Assembly (NCBI GenBank): GCA_035629335.1
Contig: DASPIB010000001.1
Span: 1 to 64,000 of the forward strand
Direction: 5' to 3'
Source: Verrucomicrobiia bacterium
GTDB lineage: Bacteria; Patescibacteriota; Saccharimonadia; Saccharimonadales; Saccharimonadaceae
Length of the DNA: 64,000 nucleotides
This document shows, piece by piece, positions 1 through 9,500 of this stretch. The translations under genes and the position numbers were made by a program. Within the stretch, counting starts at the first letter, position 1. The number at the start of each line of letters is the position of its first letter. The notes beneath the pieces are model-generated. The model had not been told where the DNA came from, searched no databases, and saw only the letters and a list, made by a program, of their open reading frames with translations.

Positions 1-137
1 TCCTCTTTCCCTACATACTCCAACTTATCCCCCAAAGGATGAGGCATAATCTGTAACCATATTGCCCAACCCACCAATAACACAGCTATCGCTGCCAGTA
101 CTGAGTAAAATCTTTTATCTGCTGCGGAGAGTGCCAT
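1..137 (-). CDS. N-terminus of a membrane protein, cut by the window edge
   Basis: Reading leftwards from ATG at 137, the frame stays open to the window edge (45 codons). It begins with a short polar stretch (MALSAADKRF) followed by one hydrophobic segment (about residues 13-31), as expected for a signal anchor or signal peptide. No family can be named from this fragment. There is no Shine-Dalgarno. A TATGAT hexamer (144-149 on the minus strand, with an extended TGC) ends 6 nt before the ATG, so the mRNA is probably leaderless. The gene is divergent from the lipase at 289. Confidence 0.6.
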   Translation of the reverse strand, partial: MALSAADKRFYSVLAAIAVLLVGWAIWLQIMPHPLGDKLEYVGKE

Positions 138-155
138 GGCAACATCATAGCATAC

Positions 156-184
156 TTGTAGGACAAGGCACCTTATGCTATAGT
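156..184 (+). promoter_or_regulatory. sigma70-type promoter for the secreted lipase
   Basis: TTGTAG (156-161), a 17-bp spacer and TATAGT (179-184). The implied 5' leader of about 100 nt holds a small CCCC-ATGA-GGGG hairpin and the GGAGG that sets the lipase start. Confidence 0.5.
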
Positions 185-288
185 TTCGACAACCCCATGA
201 GGGGTGAACCTAACAGGAGGTGGCGTTGTAGGCTTCAACGTTCGCTGGCTGAAGTATCTTCGGAGTAATTGGACTTCTGGAGGCTGAA

Positions 289-1737
289 GTGTCACTTATG
301 CGCAAACTGGTTGCATCTACACTTTTCACTATTAGCCTGATTGTCACGGTTCAGGAAAATGGCGCACTTGCTGCAAGTCCAGTAGACTGCGCGCAATATA
401 CTAATGGAATGCAGAAAGAGCTGCCTGTGCTTTTTGCTCATGGATTTCTAGGAAATGAGGATGTTTGGGGGGATGTTTCTAACCCAAGCTCGGCTCTCAG
501 TACTATGAAGAGCAAAGGTATGCATGCAGTGCCTTTCGATTACTCGCCACACGCTGGCCTCTGGGTAACCAACGAGAACATTGGTCCCAAGCTTGCCGCC
601 ACTATCTCGTGCCTGGCCGATGCTTCAAAGCAGAATGGCGGACCAGGCAAGGTAGCTATTGTTGCCCATTCAATGGGCGGCTTGGCGGCGCAGTACGCAG
701 CGGCTCAGGTACCAGATAAAGTGGACCACATGGTCACCATTGCCACGCCGTTTAAGGGTAGCGAGTTGGGCAATGTGGTCACCGCTGCAATTCGGGCTTA
801 TTGCCAGAATGCTTTCCTCTTGGGGCTGGTGTACCGGGAGCTGATTAATCAGTCCAATTGTGCTTCCGCGCTTGCCTTTGGTGGCTTGAGCGTGGGTTCG
901 AAGGAGCTGAAAGAGCTACCGCCGCTTCCGGGCAGTGTGACGGTGAAGGCAATTGCTGGTAACGTTACGCCGCAGATGCAGATTGGTCCGGTAACCCTGA
1001 CGGGTGAGTCGCTCGACTCCGACACGATGGTGAGGGTTCCGTCGGCACTGGCTGCTTCTACGAACACCGGCCGCGGCGACGGCGCTAAGGTGATTAGCTG
1101 CACTGGCTTTGTGGTGCTGCCGCTAATTTCGGATGCGCCGTGCGAACACGGACGTCTGGTGAATCATCCCGAGGTGCAGCAGGAAGTAAAGGCCAGCCTT
1201 GAGCAGTACATGGCCAGCCTGAAGCCATCTGTCCCCACGACGGACATTTATGGCATGCTGCTGCCACTCGAGCCGGAATGGGAGGTTTCGAGGAACCCGG
1301 AACTTGCCACCAGGTCGCGGACGGTGTTGTTTGAAGCACCATGCAACAGCCACGACCTGCCGCCGTCTTGCGATGTGATCGTTGTGGTGAACACAAGCGG
1401 CCCCGAGAATATGGAGCCGTACGGTGATCCGAACGATAAAGCCCGTGGTTTTGATTGCTATTCGCCCAAACTCCATAATGATATGATGTTCGGGCACCTG
1501 GAAAGTGCGGGCGAAGTAGATTTCGGCGGGGAAAGGGCGCAGATCCAGATCCTGAAGGGTTGCAATTTCCATAATAGCCAGAACGGTCCGCGAGGTGGAG
1601 CCACTGCTGACCGGCTGTATATCTGGCGATTCCCTTCGCGAGGGGTACTGGTATTTGCGGTTGTGTTTGATGGGGACTATGCGACCATGAGCCGGGGGAG
1701 GGTGGAGAACTTGCTCCACAAGGCTTCGTGGCGTTAG
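289..1737 (+). CDS. secreted alpha/beta-hydrolase, triacylglycerol-lipase-like
   Basis: 482 aa. An N-terminal signal peptide (about residues 1-28, ending ALA-A) indicates export. The catalytic region shows an HGF oxyanion motif near residue 51, the nucleophile elbow AHSMGG (Ser about 128), a candidate catalytic Asp at about 245 (DTMVRVPSA) and His at about 287 (CEHGRLVNHPEV). This Ser-Asp-His order and spacing fit bacterial lipases/esterases. Residues from about 310 form a C-terminal region I do not recognise. GTG at 289 is chosen because GGAGG (279-283) sits 5 nt upstream; ATG at 298 would be 14 nt away. Likely role: hydrolysis of host or environmental acylglycerols or esters outside the cell. 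The substrate is not determined. Confidence 0.85.
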   Translation: MSLMRKLVASTLFTISLIVTVQENGALAASPVDCAQYTNGMQKELPVLFAHGFLGNEDVWGDVSNPSSALSTMKSKGMHAVPFDYSPHAGLWVTNENIGPKLAATISCLADASKQNGGPGKVAIVAHSMGGLAAQYAAAQVPDKVDHMVTIATPFKGSELGNVVTAAIRAYCQNAFLLGLVYRELINQSNCASALAFGGLSVGSKELKELPPLPGSVTVKAIAGNVTPQMQIGPVTLTGESLDSDTMVRVPSALAASTNTGRGDGAKVISCTGFVVLPLISDAPCEHGRLVNHPEVQQEVKASLEQYMASLKPSVPTTDIYGMLLPLEPEWEVSRNPELATRSRTVLFEAPCNSHDLPPSCDVIVVVNTSGPENMEPYGDPNDKARGFDCYSPKLHNDMMFGHLESAGEVDFGGERAQIQILKGCNFHNSQNGPRGGATADRLYIWRFPSRGVLVFAVVFDGDYATMSRGRVENLLHKASWR

Positions 1738-1749
1738 TTTTGCAAGACC

Positions 1750-1795
1750 TGTCTCGACCAAGGCGGATGTGTCCGCCAAGGTCGAGACATTTTTA
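1750..1795 (+). terminator. rho-independent terminator after the lipase
   Basis: Long two-part stem: TGTCTCGACC with GGTCGAGACA outside and GGCGGA with TCCGCC inside, followed by TTTTTATT. It lies between convergent genes and may also stop the HAD gene on the other strand. Confidence 0.85.
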
Positions 1796-2491
1796 TTACT
1801 TTTTGGTCGGCGGATTAGGCTTTACGGCAGCGACATATTCACCAGTCGCGATTTTGGTCACTTCCCGGAAATCACTGACTACATAAGTTGGCTTGTGCGC
1901 TAGTAGGGCCTCAAGGCTATATAGCTGCTGGTGCTCAAGCGGATAGAATAATACTGAATCAACCCCGGCATTCTCGGCAGCTTTAATATCACTGCTGGTA
2001 TCGCCAATCATGATTGCCTCGGCCTCAGTGCCGCCCATGAGCTTTAACGCCTTTTGGAGTGGCTCGGGATGGGGTTTTGGCTGCGTGACATCATCAAAAC
2101 AAACAATCGCTTCAAATAAAATATCAAGCCCGAACCGCTGTAGAACAGGCAGTACAATTGCTCGTGTTGAAGAAGTTACCAGGGCCAAGTGTTTCCCGGC
2201 TTTCTGTAAGTCGTGCAGCACCTCAAACGCATCCGGGTACAATTCGACCTGCGGCAAGTGTTCCTTAACTATCTCAATTGCTTCAAGTAAAACTCCTTCT
2301 CCTTCAGTTTCAGGTAGTGAAGTATGTGTTGCCAGAAACACCGATACGCCGCCGGTCGCTTTCATGAGTTGCTCGCGAGTGAAAGTAAAGCCTCGTTTCT
2401 GCAGCACAATATCTAGCGCATCAAGCCAGACGTTCAAGGTTTGCGCAAGGTTACCGTCCCAATCAAGTAAGATGTAGTTGTAATGTTTCAT
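1796..2491 (-). CDS. HAD-superfamily hydrolase, phosphoglycolate-phosphatase-like
   Basis: 231 aa, the usual size for a subfamily I HAD phosphatase with a helical cap. Motif I is DWDGNLAQT near residues 10-18, with both acidic residues kept but Asn replacing the usual Thr of DxDGT. Motif II is VTSST, the motif III Lys is in KPHPEP, and motif IV is GDTSSD. Known family role: dephosphorylation of small phosphometabolites in the cytoplasm; the substrate cannot be read from sequence. TATAAT (2500-2505, minus strand) ends 8 nt before the ATG and there is no Shine-Dalgarno, so the transcript is probably leaderless or nearly so. Confidence 0.85.
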   Translation of the reverse strand: MKHYNYILLDWDGNLAQTLNVWLDALDIVLQKRGFTFTREQLMKATGGVSVFLATHTSLPETEGEGVLLEAIEIVKEHLPQVELYPDAFEVLHDLQKAGKHLALVTSSTRAIVLPVLQRFGLDILFEAIVCFDDVTQPKPHPEPLQKALKLMGGTEAEAIMIGDTSSDIKAAENAGVDSVLFYPLEHQQLYSLEALLAHKPTYVVSDFREVTKIATGEYVAAVKPNPPTKK

Positions 2492-2546
2492 AAGTTGTTA
2501 TTATACCTCATCCAAAAGATGGAGAATGCGCACTACTTAGGCACAA

Positions 2547-3857
2547 CTACGAATTTTGCACCAACTTAGCAATCTTCTCCCCCTCGCGAACAGCATAGTT
2601 AGTGCCGCGATCTTCGGGGTAGATTTGCGAAAAGTTAGATAAATATACATGCGGGAGCGGCGTGATATTAGCAGGAATTTTGCTTGCGTAGTCGGTATCT
2701 ACAATGTGTTGGGCATTGGCAAAGCGGAAAAAGTGCCTTTCACGAATCTGGCCAGTGTCGAAGGCAGGAAAAATCTTTTTAAGCGAGCCGAACCATAACC
2801 CTTCAAGCTCCAAATCGTCGCAGGTGAATAACTGGTGATCGTGCGGGACGTAAGTTGCGATGTAGTAAACATATTTACCATTGTAATAACGCTTGTCTAT
2901 TAGTTTGGTGTGATGAATAAATACCAAGAACGGCAGTTCAAGATCGTTGATATTATGCCAGTAGTACGGGCTAATATCTTGTTCAGACGAAAAAATGAGC
3001 AGGCGAGCGCCCAGATAATTAATACTGTGCAACTGTGTTAAGTAGGTTTGGTCGACATTGGCCTTTTCAATTAGTTTGGCAAATACGTGCGAAGGTACGG
3101 TGGCAATGCAATCTTCGAAGTTTTTGGTTGTGCCATCGGCAAATGAAATTACCACCTGATTGTCCTTTGAAGAGATACCAGAAATGTCGGCGCTGGTGTG
3201 AATCGTTACGCCAAGTTCTTTCAGCTTGGCGACTAGCGCGTTGGTAAAGGTTTGAAAGCCGCCTTCAAAGTAGCCTAGTTTTTCGCCGTCCGCCTCGCGC
3301 GATTGCGCCCGAATGTGCACCCGCGCCCACAGCCAGGCCATCGATACTTTATTGTAAAAGGTGTCAAATTTTCCCTTTAAAAGTGGTTCCCAAATCACTT
3401 CGGTCACTTGATCGCCGGCAGCCTTTTTCATCCAGTCGTAAGCGGTGATGTGCTGGAATTTTTGCCAGTTGTTGGTCCGCTGCAAATAAAGCACCACCAA
3501 CCCAGCCCGAATCCGGTTCCAAAAAGATAGCGGGCTAAACTTAATTAAATCGAGGGCGCCCTTAAAAGGGTAGAGTTGGTGGTTGTAATATAACGACACC
3601 GAACTATCGTGCCAGAGCAGTTTATCGCCAATTCCGAGCTCTTGAGCGAGATTAATAATATGCGTATCGGTTTTAAATAGATGATGGTATGCTCGCTCAA
3701 TCGACGCGCTTTCGATGGTGAAATCGCTGGCGAGCCCGCCTAAAACGGCGCCTTTTTCTAAAATAGTTACCTTTTTGCCCGCTTGGGCAAGTCGGAGGGC
3801 TGCCACCAGGCCAGTGTAGCCACCGCCAATAATTACTACCGATTGTTTGTCGCTCAT
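2547..3857 (-). CDS. FAD-dependent amine-oxidase/protoporphyrinogen-oxidase-like flavoenzyme
   Basis: 436 aa. The N-terminus carries a Rossmann dinucleotide-binding motif (GGGYTG, about residues 11-16), an acidic residue closing the second strand (LEK) and the GGLASDF segment typical of the NAD(P)/FAD-dependent amine-oxidase-like superfamily. Relatives of this type often sit in polysaccharide clusters, where some act like UDP-galactopyranose mutase or sugar-modifying flavoenzymes. Here it is the last gene of a three-gene operon after GT-2 and GtrA, and its ATG overlaps the GtrA stop by 4 nt, which implies translational coupling. The exact reaction is not known; the operon suggests modification of a surface glycan or lipid-linked sugar. 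Confidence 0.8.
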   Translation of the reverse strand: MSDKQSVVIIGGGYTGLVAALRLAQAGKKVTILEKGAVLGGLASDFTIESASIERAYHHLFKTDTHIINLAQELGIGDKLLWHDSSVSLYYNHQLYPFKGALDLIKFSPLSFWNRIRAGLVVLYLQRTNNWQKFQHITAYDWMKKAAGDQVTEVIWEPLLKGKFDTFYNKVSMAWLWARVHIRAQSREADGEKLGYFEGGFQTFTNALVAKLKELGVTIHTSADISGISSKDNQVVISFADGTTKNFEDCIATVPSHVFAKLIEKANVDQTYLTQLHSINYLGARLLIFSSEQDISPYYWHNINDLELPFLVFIHHTKLIDKRYYNGKYVYYIATYVPHDHQLFTCDDLELEGLWFGSLKKIFPAFDTGQIRERHFFRFANAQHIVDTDYASKIPANITPLPHVYLSNFSQIYPEDRGTNYAVREGEKIAKLVQNS

Positions 3858-4306
3858 TCGCTTGTTCCTTTCTTGGTAAAACGGGTTTTAATCTGAGATA
3901 ACAGCTTGTGTGGCGAATTTTGAAACGATAAATGCTTATTTAAAAAGTACTGCAAAACCACTACCAGTGGAATTGAAATAAGCTTTGAAATGTTTGGGTG
4001 TATGCCAATGGCACTGCCAAGCGCAATTACTATAATACTAAGCAGTAACCCAAAAATCCCCACACTTAAAAAGAAGCCATATCGAACAAGCAAATGATCG
4101 CGGGTTTTGAAATTAAACACCGCATTCAGTATAAAGTTATTGGTGATGCCGCAAAAAACAGACAGCGTGGTGGCGATGGCTGCCGGAACTCCGAAGACGT
4201 TAAACAGCAACAGAAAAAGCAAGAAATCGAGTGTCGCCCCCGAGCCGCCGATAAGCCCGTAGAGTAAAAAGTGTCGGTGTTTTTGTAGTAGCGAACTATT
4301 CTTCAT
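3854..4306 (-). CDS. GtrA-family membrane protein
   Basis: 150 aa with four predicted membrane segments and a short basic C-terminus, matching the GtrA family in length and topology. The motif YGLIGGSGATLDFLLF near the N-terminus is typical. Family members help move polyprenyl-phosphate-linked sugars across the membrane or otherwise work with a GT-2 partner. That partner is directly upstream here and overlaps it by 11 nt. The gene is the middle member of a tightly overlapping operon. Confidence 0.9.
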   Translation of the reverse strand: MKNSSLLQKHRHFLLYGLIGGSGATLDFLLFLLLFNVFGVPAAIATTLSVFCGITNNFILNAVFNFKTRDHLLVRYGFFLSVGIFGLLLSIIVIALGSAIGIHPNISKLISIPLVVVLQYFLNKHLSFQNSPHKLLSQIKTRFTKKGTSE

Positions 4307-5234
4307 CGGTGCGGTATACCTGACGAGTCATGTACAGTGGGCGGTGACGGGCTTCGGTATAGATACGGCCGATGTAACTACCCAGCACACCCAGCATAAT
4401 TAACTGCACACCGCCAATAAACAGCACCGAAATTACAATAAACGTCCAGCCTTCTACGGTAACCTGTGGGAAGAAAAACTTCATAATTAAAGCATAGACA
4501 GCACCAATAAAGCTAAGTAGGGCGATCGTATAGCCAAGCCGCGATATCAGCTTCAGCGGTGCGGTTGAGAAGCTAAAAATGCCATCGGCGGCGAATTTAA
4601 GCATTTTTTTAAGTGGATAGCCGGTTTCGCCTGCGTGGCGGGCATCGCGGTCGAATTGCACGGCGGTTTGTTTAAAGCCGACAAAGCTCACCATACCACG
4701 CAGGAAACGGTGGTGTTCTTTAAATTTTTTGAGCTCTTCAGCGACTTTGCGGTCAATTAGGCGGAAATCACCGGTATTTCGAGGAATTTCAATATCTGCT
4801 AGGCGGTGCAGTGTGCGGTAAAATACGTTGGCGGTCAAGCGCTTAAACAAGGTATCTTTGCGGGTGCGGCGCTGTGCGTAGACTACTTCGTAGCCTTCTT
4901 CCCACTTTTCAATCAGCTCAAAGCTGACGTGAGGCGGGTCTTGCATGTCGCTATCCATAATGATAATCGCGTCGCCGCGGGCGTGGTCGATGCCAGCGCT
5001 AACGGCAATTTGGTGGCCAAAGTTGCGCGAAAATTCAATCACACTGACACGTTTGTCTTTTTTGTGGAGGGCAAGCAACTTTTCGAGCGAATCGTCTCTG
5101 CTGCCGTCGTTTATAAAAATAAGTTCGTAGCGGTACTTTGTGTGTTTTTTCAGAAGTTTTGCCATGGTGTCGTATAACACGTCAATGTTTTCTGACTCGT
5201 TATAAATCGGAAAGACATAGCTAATTAACTTCAT
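4296..5234 (-). CDS. GT-2 family glycosyltransferase, GtrB/DPM1-like, membrane-anchored
   Basis: 312 aa from the ATG at 5234. The longer frame upstream to 5306 is rejected because the family N-terminus (MKLISYVFPIYNE) starts here and a G-rich Shine-Dalgarno precedes it. It has a GT-A fold with NDGSRDDS near residue 42 and the metal-binding DSDMQDPP near 93. Two C-terminal membrane helices end in LGSYIGRIYTEAR, as in polyprenyl-phosphate sugar transferases such as GtrB. Known family role: transfer of a sugar from UDP/GDP-sugar to polyprenyl phosphate on the inner face of the membrane. First gene of the GT-2/GtrA/flavoenzyme operon. Confidence 0.92.
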   Translation of the reverse strand: MKLISYVFPIYNESENIDVLYDTMAKLLKKHTKYRYELIFINDGSRDDSLEKLLALHKKDKRVSVIEFSRNFGHQIAVSAGIDHARGDAIIIMDSDMQDPPHVSFELIEKWEEGYEVVYAQRRTRKDTLFKRLTANVFYRTLHRLADIEIPRNTGDFRLIDRKVAEELKKFKEHHRFLRGMVSFVGFKQTAVQFDRDARHAGETGYPLKKMLKFAADGIFSFSTAPLKLISRLGYTIALLSFIGAVYALIMKFFFPQVTVEGWTFIVISVLFIGGVQLIMLGVLGSYIGRIYTEARHRPLYMTRQVYRTDEE

Positions 5235-5323
5235 ACACCCTATACCCCCTTGTTGTGTTCTTATAATACCGTGGTTATAAGAAAATCTCAAATCGCCCAG
5301 GCTCATAGGTAAATAAAGTGTAG

Positions 5324-5374
5324 GCCCCGCAATGATCGCAGCAGCCTACACGAGTGTGCTGCTACTTGCGGGGC
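5324..5374 (-). terminator. hairpin terminator after the 116-aa orphan gene
   Basis: GCCCCGCAA (5324-5332) pairs with TTGCGGGGC (5366-5374), followed on the minus strand by CTTTATTT. A competing TGTAGGC/GCCTACA helix is also possible. Confidence 0.7.
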
Positions 5375-5387
5375 GAATTGCGGTGAA

Positions 5388-5738
5388 TTACCAGGGCTTC
5401 ACATCACCGTGAGCAAGCGGAGAGACGCCCTTTGGAAAAAGGCATACGATCTCGCGTTGCCTGGAAGTGAGGCGCACAATACCTTTTTCAAGGCGTTTAA
5501 TCGTGTAACATGCGAAGTAGATCTTCTCGGGCGTTGAGGCTTCCGCTGGAACCAGCACCCAGCTTCGGGTAATGGGGTACCCTTCGCCCTTTGCTTTCCA
5601 CTCATATTCTACGATCAGTTCAGCGCCGTCAATCCAGAGCTTACTGATCTGTCCTCGGTAAAGGCGATTCTGCTTGGGATACTTTACCTCGATTTGACCT
5701 TCTTGAAATACTTCAACACTTGCTGGGGTAAGCTCCAC
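5388..5738 (-). CDS. hypothetical protein, 116 aa
   Basis: Start GTG at 5738 is set by AAAGGAG 6 nt upstream; the longer frame to 5804 has no such support. The protein has no membrane segment and alternates short beta-like stretches (SVEVFQEGQIEVKYP; AELIVEYEWKAKG; SWVLVPAE), suggesting a small soluble beta domain. No family is recognised. It forms a stand-alone unit with its own hairpin terminator. Function unknown. Confidence 0.65.
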   Translation of the reverse strand: MELTPASVEVFQEGQIEVKYPKQNRLYRGQISKLWIDGAELIVEYEWKAKGEGYPITRSWVLVPAEASTPEKIYFACYTIKRLEKGIVRLTSRQREIVCLFPKGVSPLAHGDVKPW

Positions 5739-5826
5739 CGCGCACTCCTTTGGGCGACAGTTACAAGGTTTTCTTATTATAGAGAAGTGTGCTGCTTGGT
5801 TCAATGGGGTTAGCGGCCTAGGGGCT

Positions 5827-5857
5827 AAATAAAGAAGAAGACGGCCCGGAGGCCGCC
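5827..5857 (-). terminator. hairpin with T-rich tail, parent transcript unknown
   Basis: CGGCC-CGGA-GGCCG stem followed on the minus strand by TCTTCTTCTTTATTT. It lies between two orphan genes; no convincing ORF of its own is visible upstream. Confidence 0.55.
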
Positions 5858-5938
5858 AACTTCAACGTGCGGATGGTGTTTCTGACCGTACGGGTGTGGC
5901 GGACTTAAGCGCGCATGGCGCCGTCGCGAAATTATAAG

Positions 5939-5969
5939 CCCCTGTAACGCCAAAGTAGCGCTACAGGGG
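5939..5969 (-). terminator. hairpin after the 114-aa orphan gene
   Basis: CCCCTGTA (5939-5946) pairs with TACAGGGG (5962-5969), 18 nt after the stop at 5987. The T-tract is weak. Confidence 0.55.
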
Positions 5970-5986
5970 GTGGTCAATCGTCCAAA

Positions 5987-6331
5987 CTAAATACCGGAGT
6001 CCAAGTAGTCGTCAGGATTCGGCTTAGGTCGAGTCTTCGTTGGCAGATCACTCTTATCATTGGCGTCGATAATGATGTTTCCATCATTCCAGCTGCCAAT
6101 GGGAGTGGCGATCACGCCCATACTGGTAGGGGAAAATGATTCCTCTGTGCCAGTTTTCAGATTGCGCAGGATAATCTTTGCATCCCTGTCTCTAATATTT
6201 ACGGGAACAAGGACAACTTCATACGTACCGAAAACGCCATGGTAGACATTGTACCAAATAACTTTTCGCCCCTCCGTAAGCTCATCTGTCACAAGTGCCT
6301 TCGGATGAAGCGGGCTCCGGGCTTTGGACAT
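5987..6331 (-). CDS. hypothetical protein, 114 aa
   Basis: The start ATG at 6331 (MSKARSPLHPK) is fixed by AGGAGG 4 nt upstream. A soluble, beta-rich protein (KVIWYNVYHG; YEVVLVPVNI; AKIILRNLKTG) with a polar, Pro-rich tail ending DDYLDSGI. No family recognised. Its general plan (a short basic N-terminus, an L-x-x-G-x turn, then paired strands) resembles the 40106 and 42638 proteins, but similarity is too weak to claim homology. Monocistronic, with its own hairpin terminator. Confidence 0.6.
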   Translation of the reverse strand: MSKARSPLHPKALVTDELTEGRKVIWYNVYHGVFGTYEVVLVPVNIRDRDAKIILRNLKTGTEESFSPTSMGVIATPIGSWNDGNIIIDANDKSDLPTKTRPKPNPDDYLDSGI

Positions 6332-6422
6332 AACTCCTCCTGCCATTCGGGCGAAACGGACGCTATGACTATAAACTAAAGAGTAGCTACATCACAAGAG
6401 GATGGAAAGAATTGTCACTAAA

Positions 6423-6439
6423 CTTAACTTAAAGTTAAG
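6423..6439. promoter_or_regulatory. 17-bp palindrome upstream of the first giant gene
   Basis: CTTAACTT-A-AAGTTAAG is a perfect inverted repeat with a single central base. It ends 10 bp before the -35 box at 6450, a position suited to a dimeric activator or repressor. No second copy was noticed in the window. Confidence 0.45.
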
Positions 6440-6449
6440 GACTTTAACC

Positions 6450-6495
6450 TTGTTGTCGTTTGTAGAATATACTACAATTAAAGCATATACGCTTT
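6450..6495 (+). promoter_or_regulatory. promoter and downstream AAAGC-N6-GCTTT element of the first giant gene
   Basis: TTGTTG (6450-6455), 17-bp spacer, TACAAT (6473-6478), then AAAGC-ATATAC-GCTTT (6480-6495) directly at the expected transcription start. The block CTACAAT-N-AAAGCATAT-N-CGCTTTTAATA recurs before the second giant gene (17335-17363), so it is a shared control element: an operator or an RNA hairpin at the mRNA 5' end. Confidence 0.6.
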
Positions 6496-6543
6496 TAATA
6501 TAAATATAGTGAAAAAATCTCACGAAAGCAGTAAGGATGGGCT

Positions 6544-9500
6544 ATGAGGGGTAGATCTAACGCGAACAGCCGCAGCACTAAGCACTGGTCTGCTGGAGCT
6601 TTGGTAGCGAAAAGTGTTCCTCAGCTCACTTTGCTCGGAATGTTTTTGCTCTGCATAGTCTTGGGTGTGTTTGTAGCTCTACAGAGCTCGCAGCTTGCCA
6701 GGGCGATCGGCGGTGCGCCAGGCGGGGTGACCGGCGCGACATTGTGGCTGCGGGCTGACGCAGGCACAAACTGTACAACAAATGGCTGCGCTGTTACTTC
6801 GTGGCAAGACCAGAGTGGCAGTGGCAAAAATGCCAGCGCAACCGGAAGCCCAACCTTAAAGACAAATGGTATCAATTTTAACCCGACCGTTGTAACAGGC
6901 TCGGGCGCCTTTTTTAGTGGTACATCGCTAGATGGCACTGGTACGTTTAGTAACGCTAATTTCTATTTTGTTTCGAATAAAACAGCCATTGGTAATGGTT
7001 CACCAGATTTTCACCAACAAGGTACCGATGCGAGCACCTATCGATTGGGTATTTATCAGCCATTTGGCGACAGTATTGTGTATTGGGATGCTGGCTCGAC
7101 TAGCGCCACTCAACGCCTGAGTGTCCCAGCGGGGACGATAACGCTCAATAAATTTGAACTAAAAACCTATAATGCTAGCACAACTACCGGGCAGACGATT
7201 CCCGGTATAAATCAGGCTATTTTGAAAGATGGCAAAGTTGTAACGAGCGATGTCAATTATTCGAGCTTCACCGGCCAAAATTTTCCGTATCATGTAGGCG
7301 GTACAAGTGTCGCAGATACGTCCACCGAAGAATTTTCGGACGTCATCGCCTATCTTAAGCCGCTAACCGCCAATGAGCAGCAGCGCATCCATAGTTATCT
7401 AGCCATTCGAAACGGTATAACGCTTGATCAAACAATCGCCACAGATTACCTGGATTCAGCGAGCGGAGTTATTTGGGATGCGACTGCGAATACGAGTTAC
7501 AAAACAGATATTGCCGGTATTGGCCGCGATGATGCCTCGGAGCTGAACCAAAAACAATCGGCCAGCAGTAACACCGGTAACGTTGTCACCATCGGTCATG
7601 GTGATATTGCCGCTACCAACGCTGCTAATACGAATAATTTTAGTGCTGATAAAAGTTTCTTAGTCTGGGGACACAACAATGGCCCTACAACTCAGGCAAA
7701 TAAGATTGGCGGCTCGTCGCTTACTCGCTTGTCGCGCGGATGGAAGGTGCAAGAAACGGGCTCGGTTGGCGCCGTGAAAATTCGCGTGCCAGCTTCATTA
7801 TTAAAAGGCTCAAACCCAGTGTTGGTTCGCAGCGCCGATGCGACATTTACAAGCGATGATGACTTAATTCCTCTGACCGTCAATGGCACCAACCTTGAAG
7901 CAACTATTGACCTAAATAACGGCGATAACTTTACCTTCGCCAGCCTTATAGCGGCGCCGGGCGGTGTGGTGAATGGGTTACGAACCTGGCAAAAGGCTGA
8001 TGGTGGCACGGTTACGGGCGCTAGCTGGCCAGATTCGAGTGGTAACGGTAACACCGCTTCTCAAGCGACGGCAGGTCTTCAACCAGCAGCCATTACAGGC
8101 TCAAATGTCAATGCCATTAACTATAACCCTGGTCTGCGGTTTGACGGTGTCGATGATCGAATGGACTACGCGAACAATCTGGGTGCCAACGGCACGAATC
8201 CTTTTACGTTCTTTCATGTGAGTAGTCGATTAAGCAATAACACAGTTGACGCATACTTGTCACAACCAGGTGTCGAGACCAACGATATGGTATGGAGCAT
8301 TAGCGCCGCGGGCACTCCAGCAGTCGGTGCGACAAATGTAGGCTCGGTCGGTGCAACTGGCTCGTATCCTGGCGCAAATATTCCAAGAATCGCAGCACTT
8401 ACGCGCGGTAATGGTGGTGCCAATAACTTTAGTTTTTATATGAATGGCGGCTTTTCGAACACCGCATCGCTTGCGGTAACCTTCAACAACGATTTCATTC
8501 GTATAGGCGCACGCGACAATACTATTCCGGAAATGCCCCATACGGTAACTTCTGAGGTCATCACCTATACCCGCACTCTTAGTGCAATAGAACTGCAACA
8601 AGTAAACTCCTATGCATCTATGAAATACGGGACGTCACTCGACCAAACCACCGCGCAGGATTATTTGGCGAGTGATGGAGTAATTGTGCCGTGGGACGCA
8701 AGCGACAGCGGCGCGTACAAGAACGATATTACGGTGATCGGACGCGATGATGGCTCGGCACTCAATCAAAAGCAATCTCAACCGGCTGCCCCTACGGGCA
8801 TGGTGGCAATAAGTCACGGCACATCTGCAGCAGATAACGCCAGTAATACCAACAGCTTTACAAACGATAAACAGTTTTTGGCGATTAGCGATAACGGAGC
8901 CGCGGCTGGCTTGACTGCAACCGATAGTCCAGCCGGCTATAGCCGCCTGCAGCGTGAGTGGAGGGTTGAAGAAAATAACGGTGATGTGGGAAATGTGCAG
9001 CTATTGGTAGATAGAGGAAAGCTGCCGAGTGCCGTCGCCGCGCCGGTCTTGCTGGTGGATGCGGACGGTGATTTTACCAGCGGGGCAACGATCGTGCCGC
9101 TGACGCAAAGCGGAACTAACTGGCAAGCAACCGTAAATCTGGCTGATGATAGTTATTTTACTTTTGCCTCGCCACCGATCGCCTGTGATACCACGACCAA
9201 CTTAATTACTAATGGCACGTTCGCGACTGATCTTAGCGGCTGGGACAGGCAGGGGAATATTGGTTACGGTTCTGGTGTAGTTGTATTTAATGGCGGTAAT
9301 CTTACGCCAAACGGAGTGTTCAGTCAGACAATCCAAACTATTCCTGGCCGTGCATATAAGCTGAGTTATAGCGTTACTCGTGGCGGCGGTGGCGCGGGTA
9401 CGATGCGGCTACTGGCGGCGGCGAAAGACGGGCTGACTTCCGCTACGCTGACCTCCAAAACAACGACTGCTTCTGCAACCGCTGGCACGGTTGTGAGCGA

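Noticed and set aside
62-268. 68-aa plus-strand ORF before the lipase
   Set aside because: Overlaps the divergent membrane-protein start and the lipase promoter and leader; no ribosome site.
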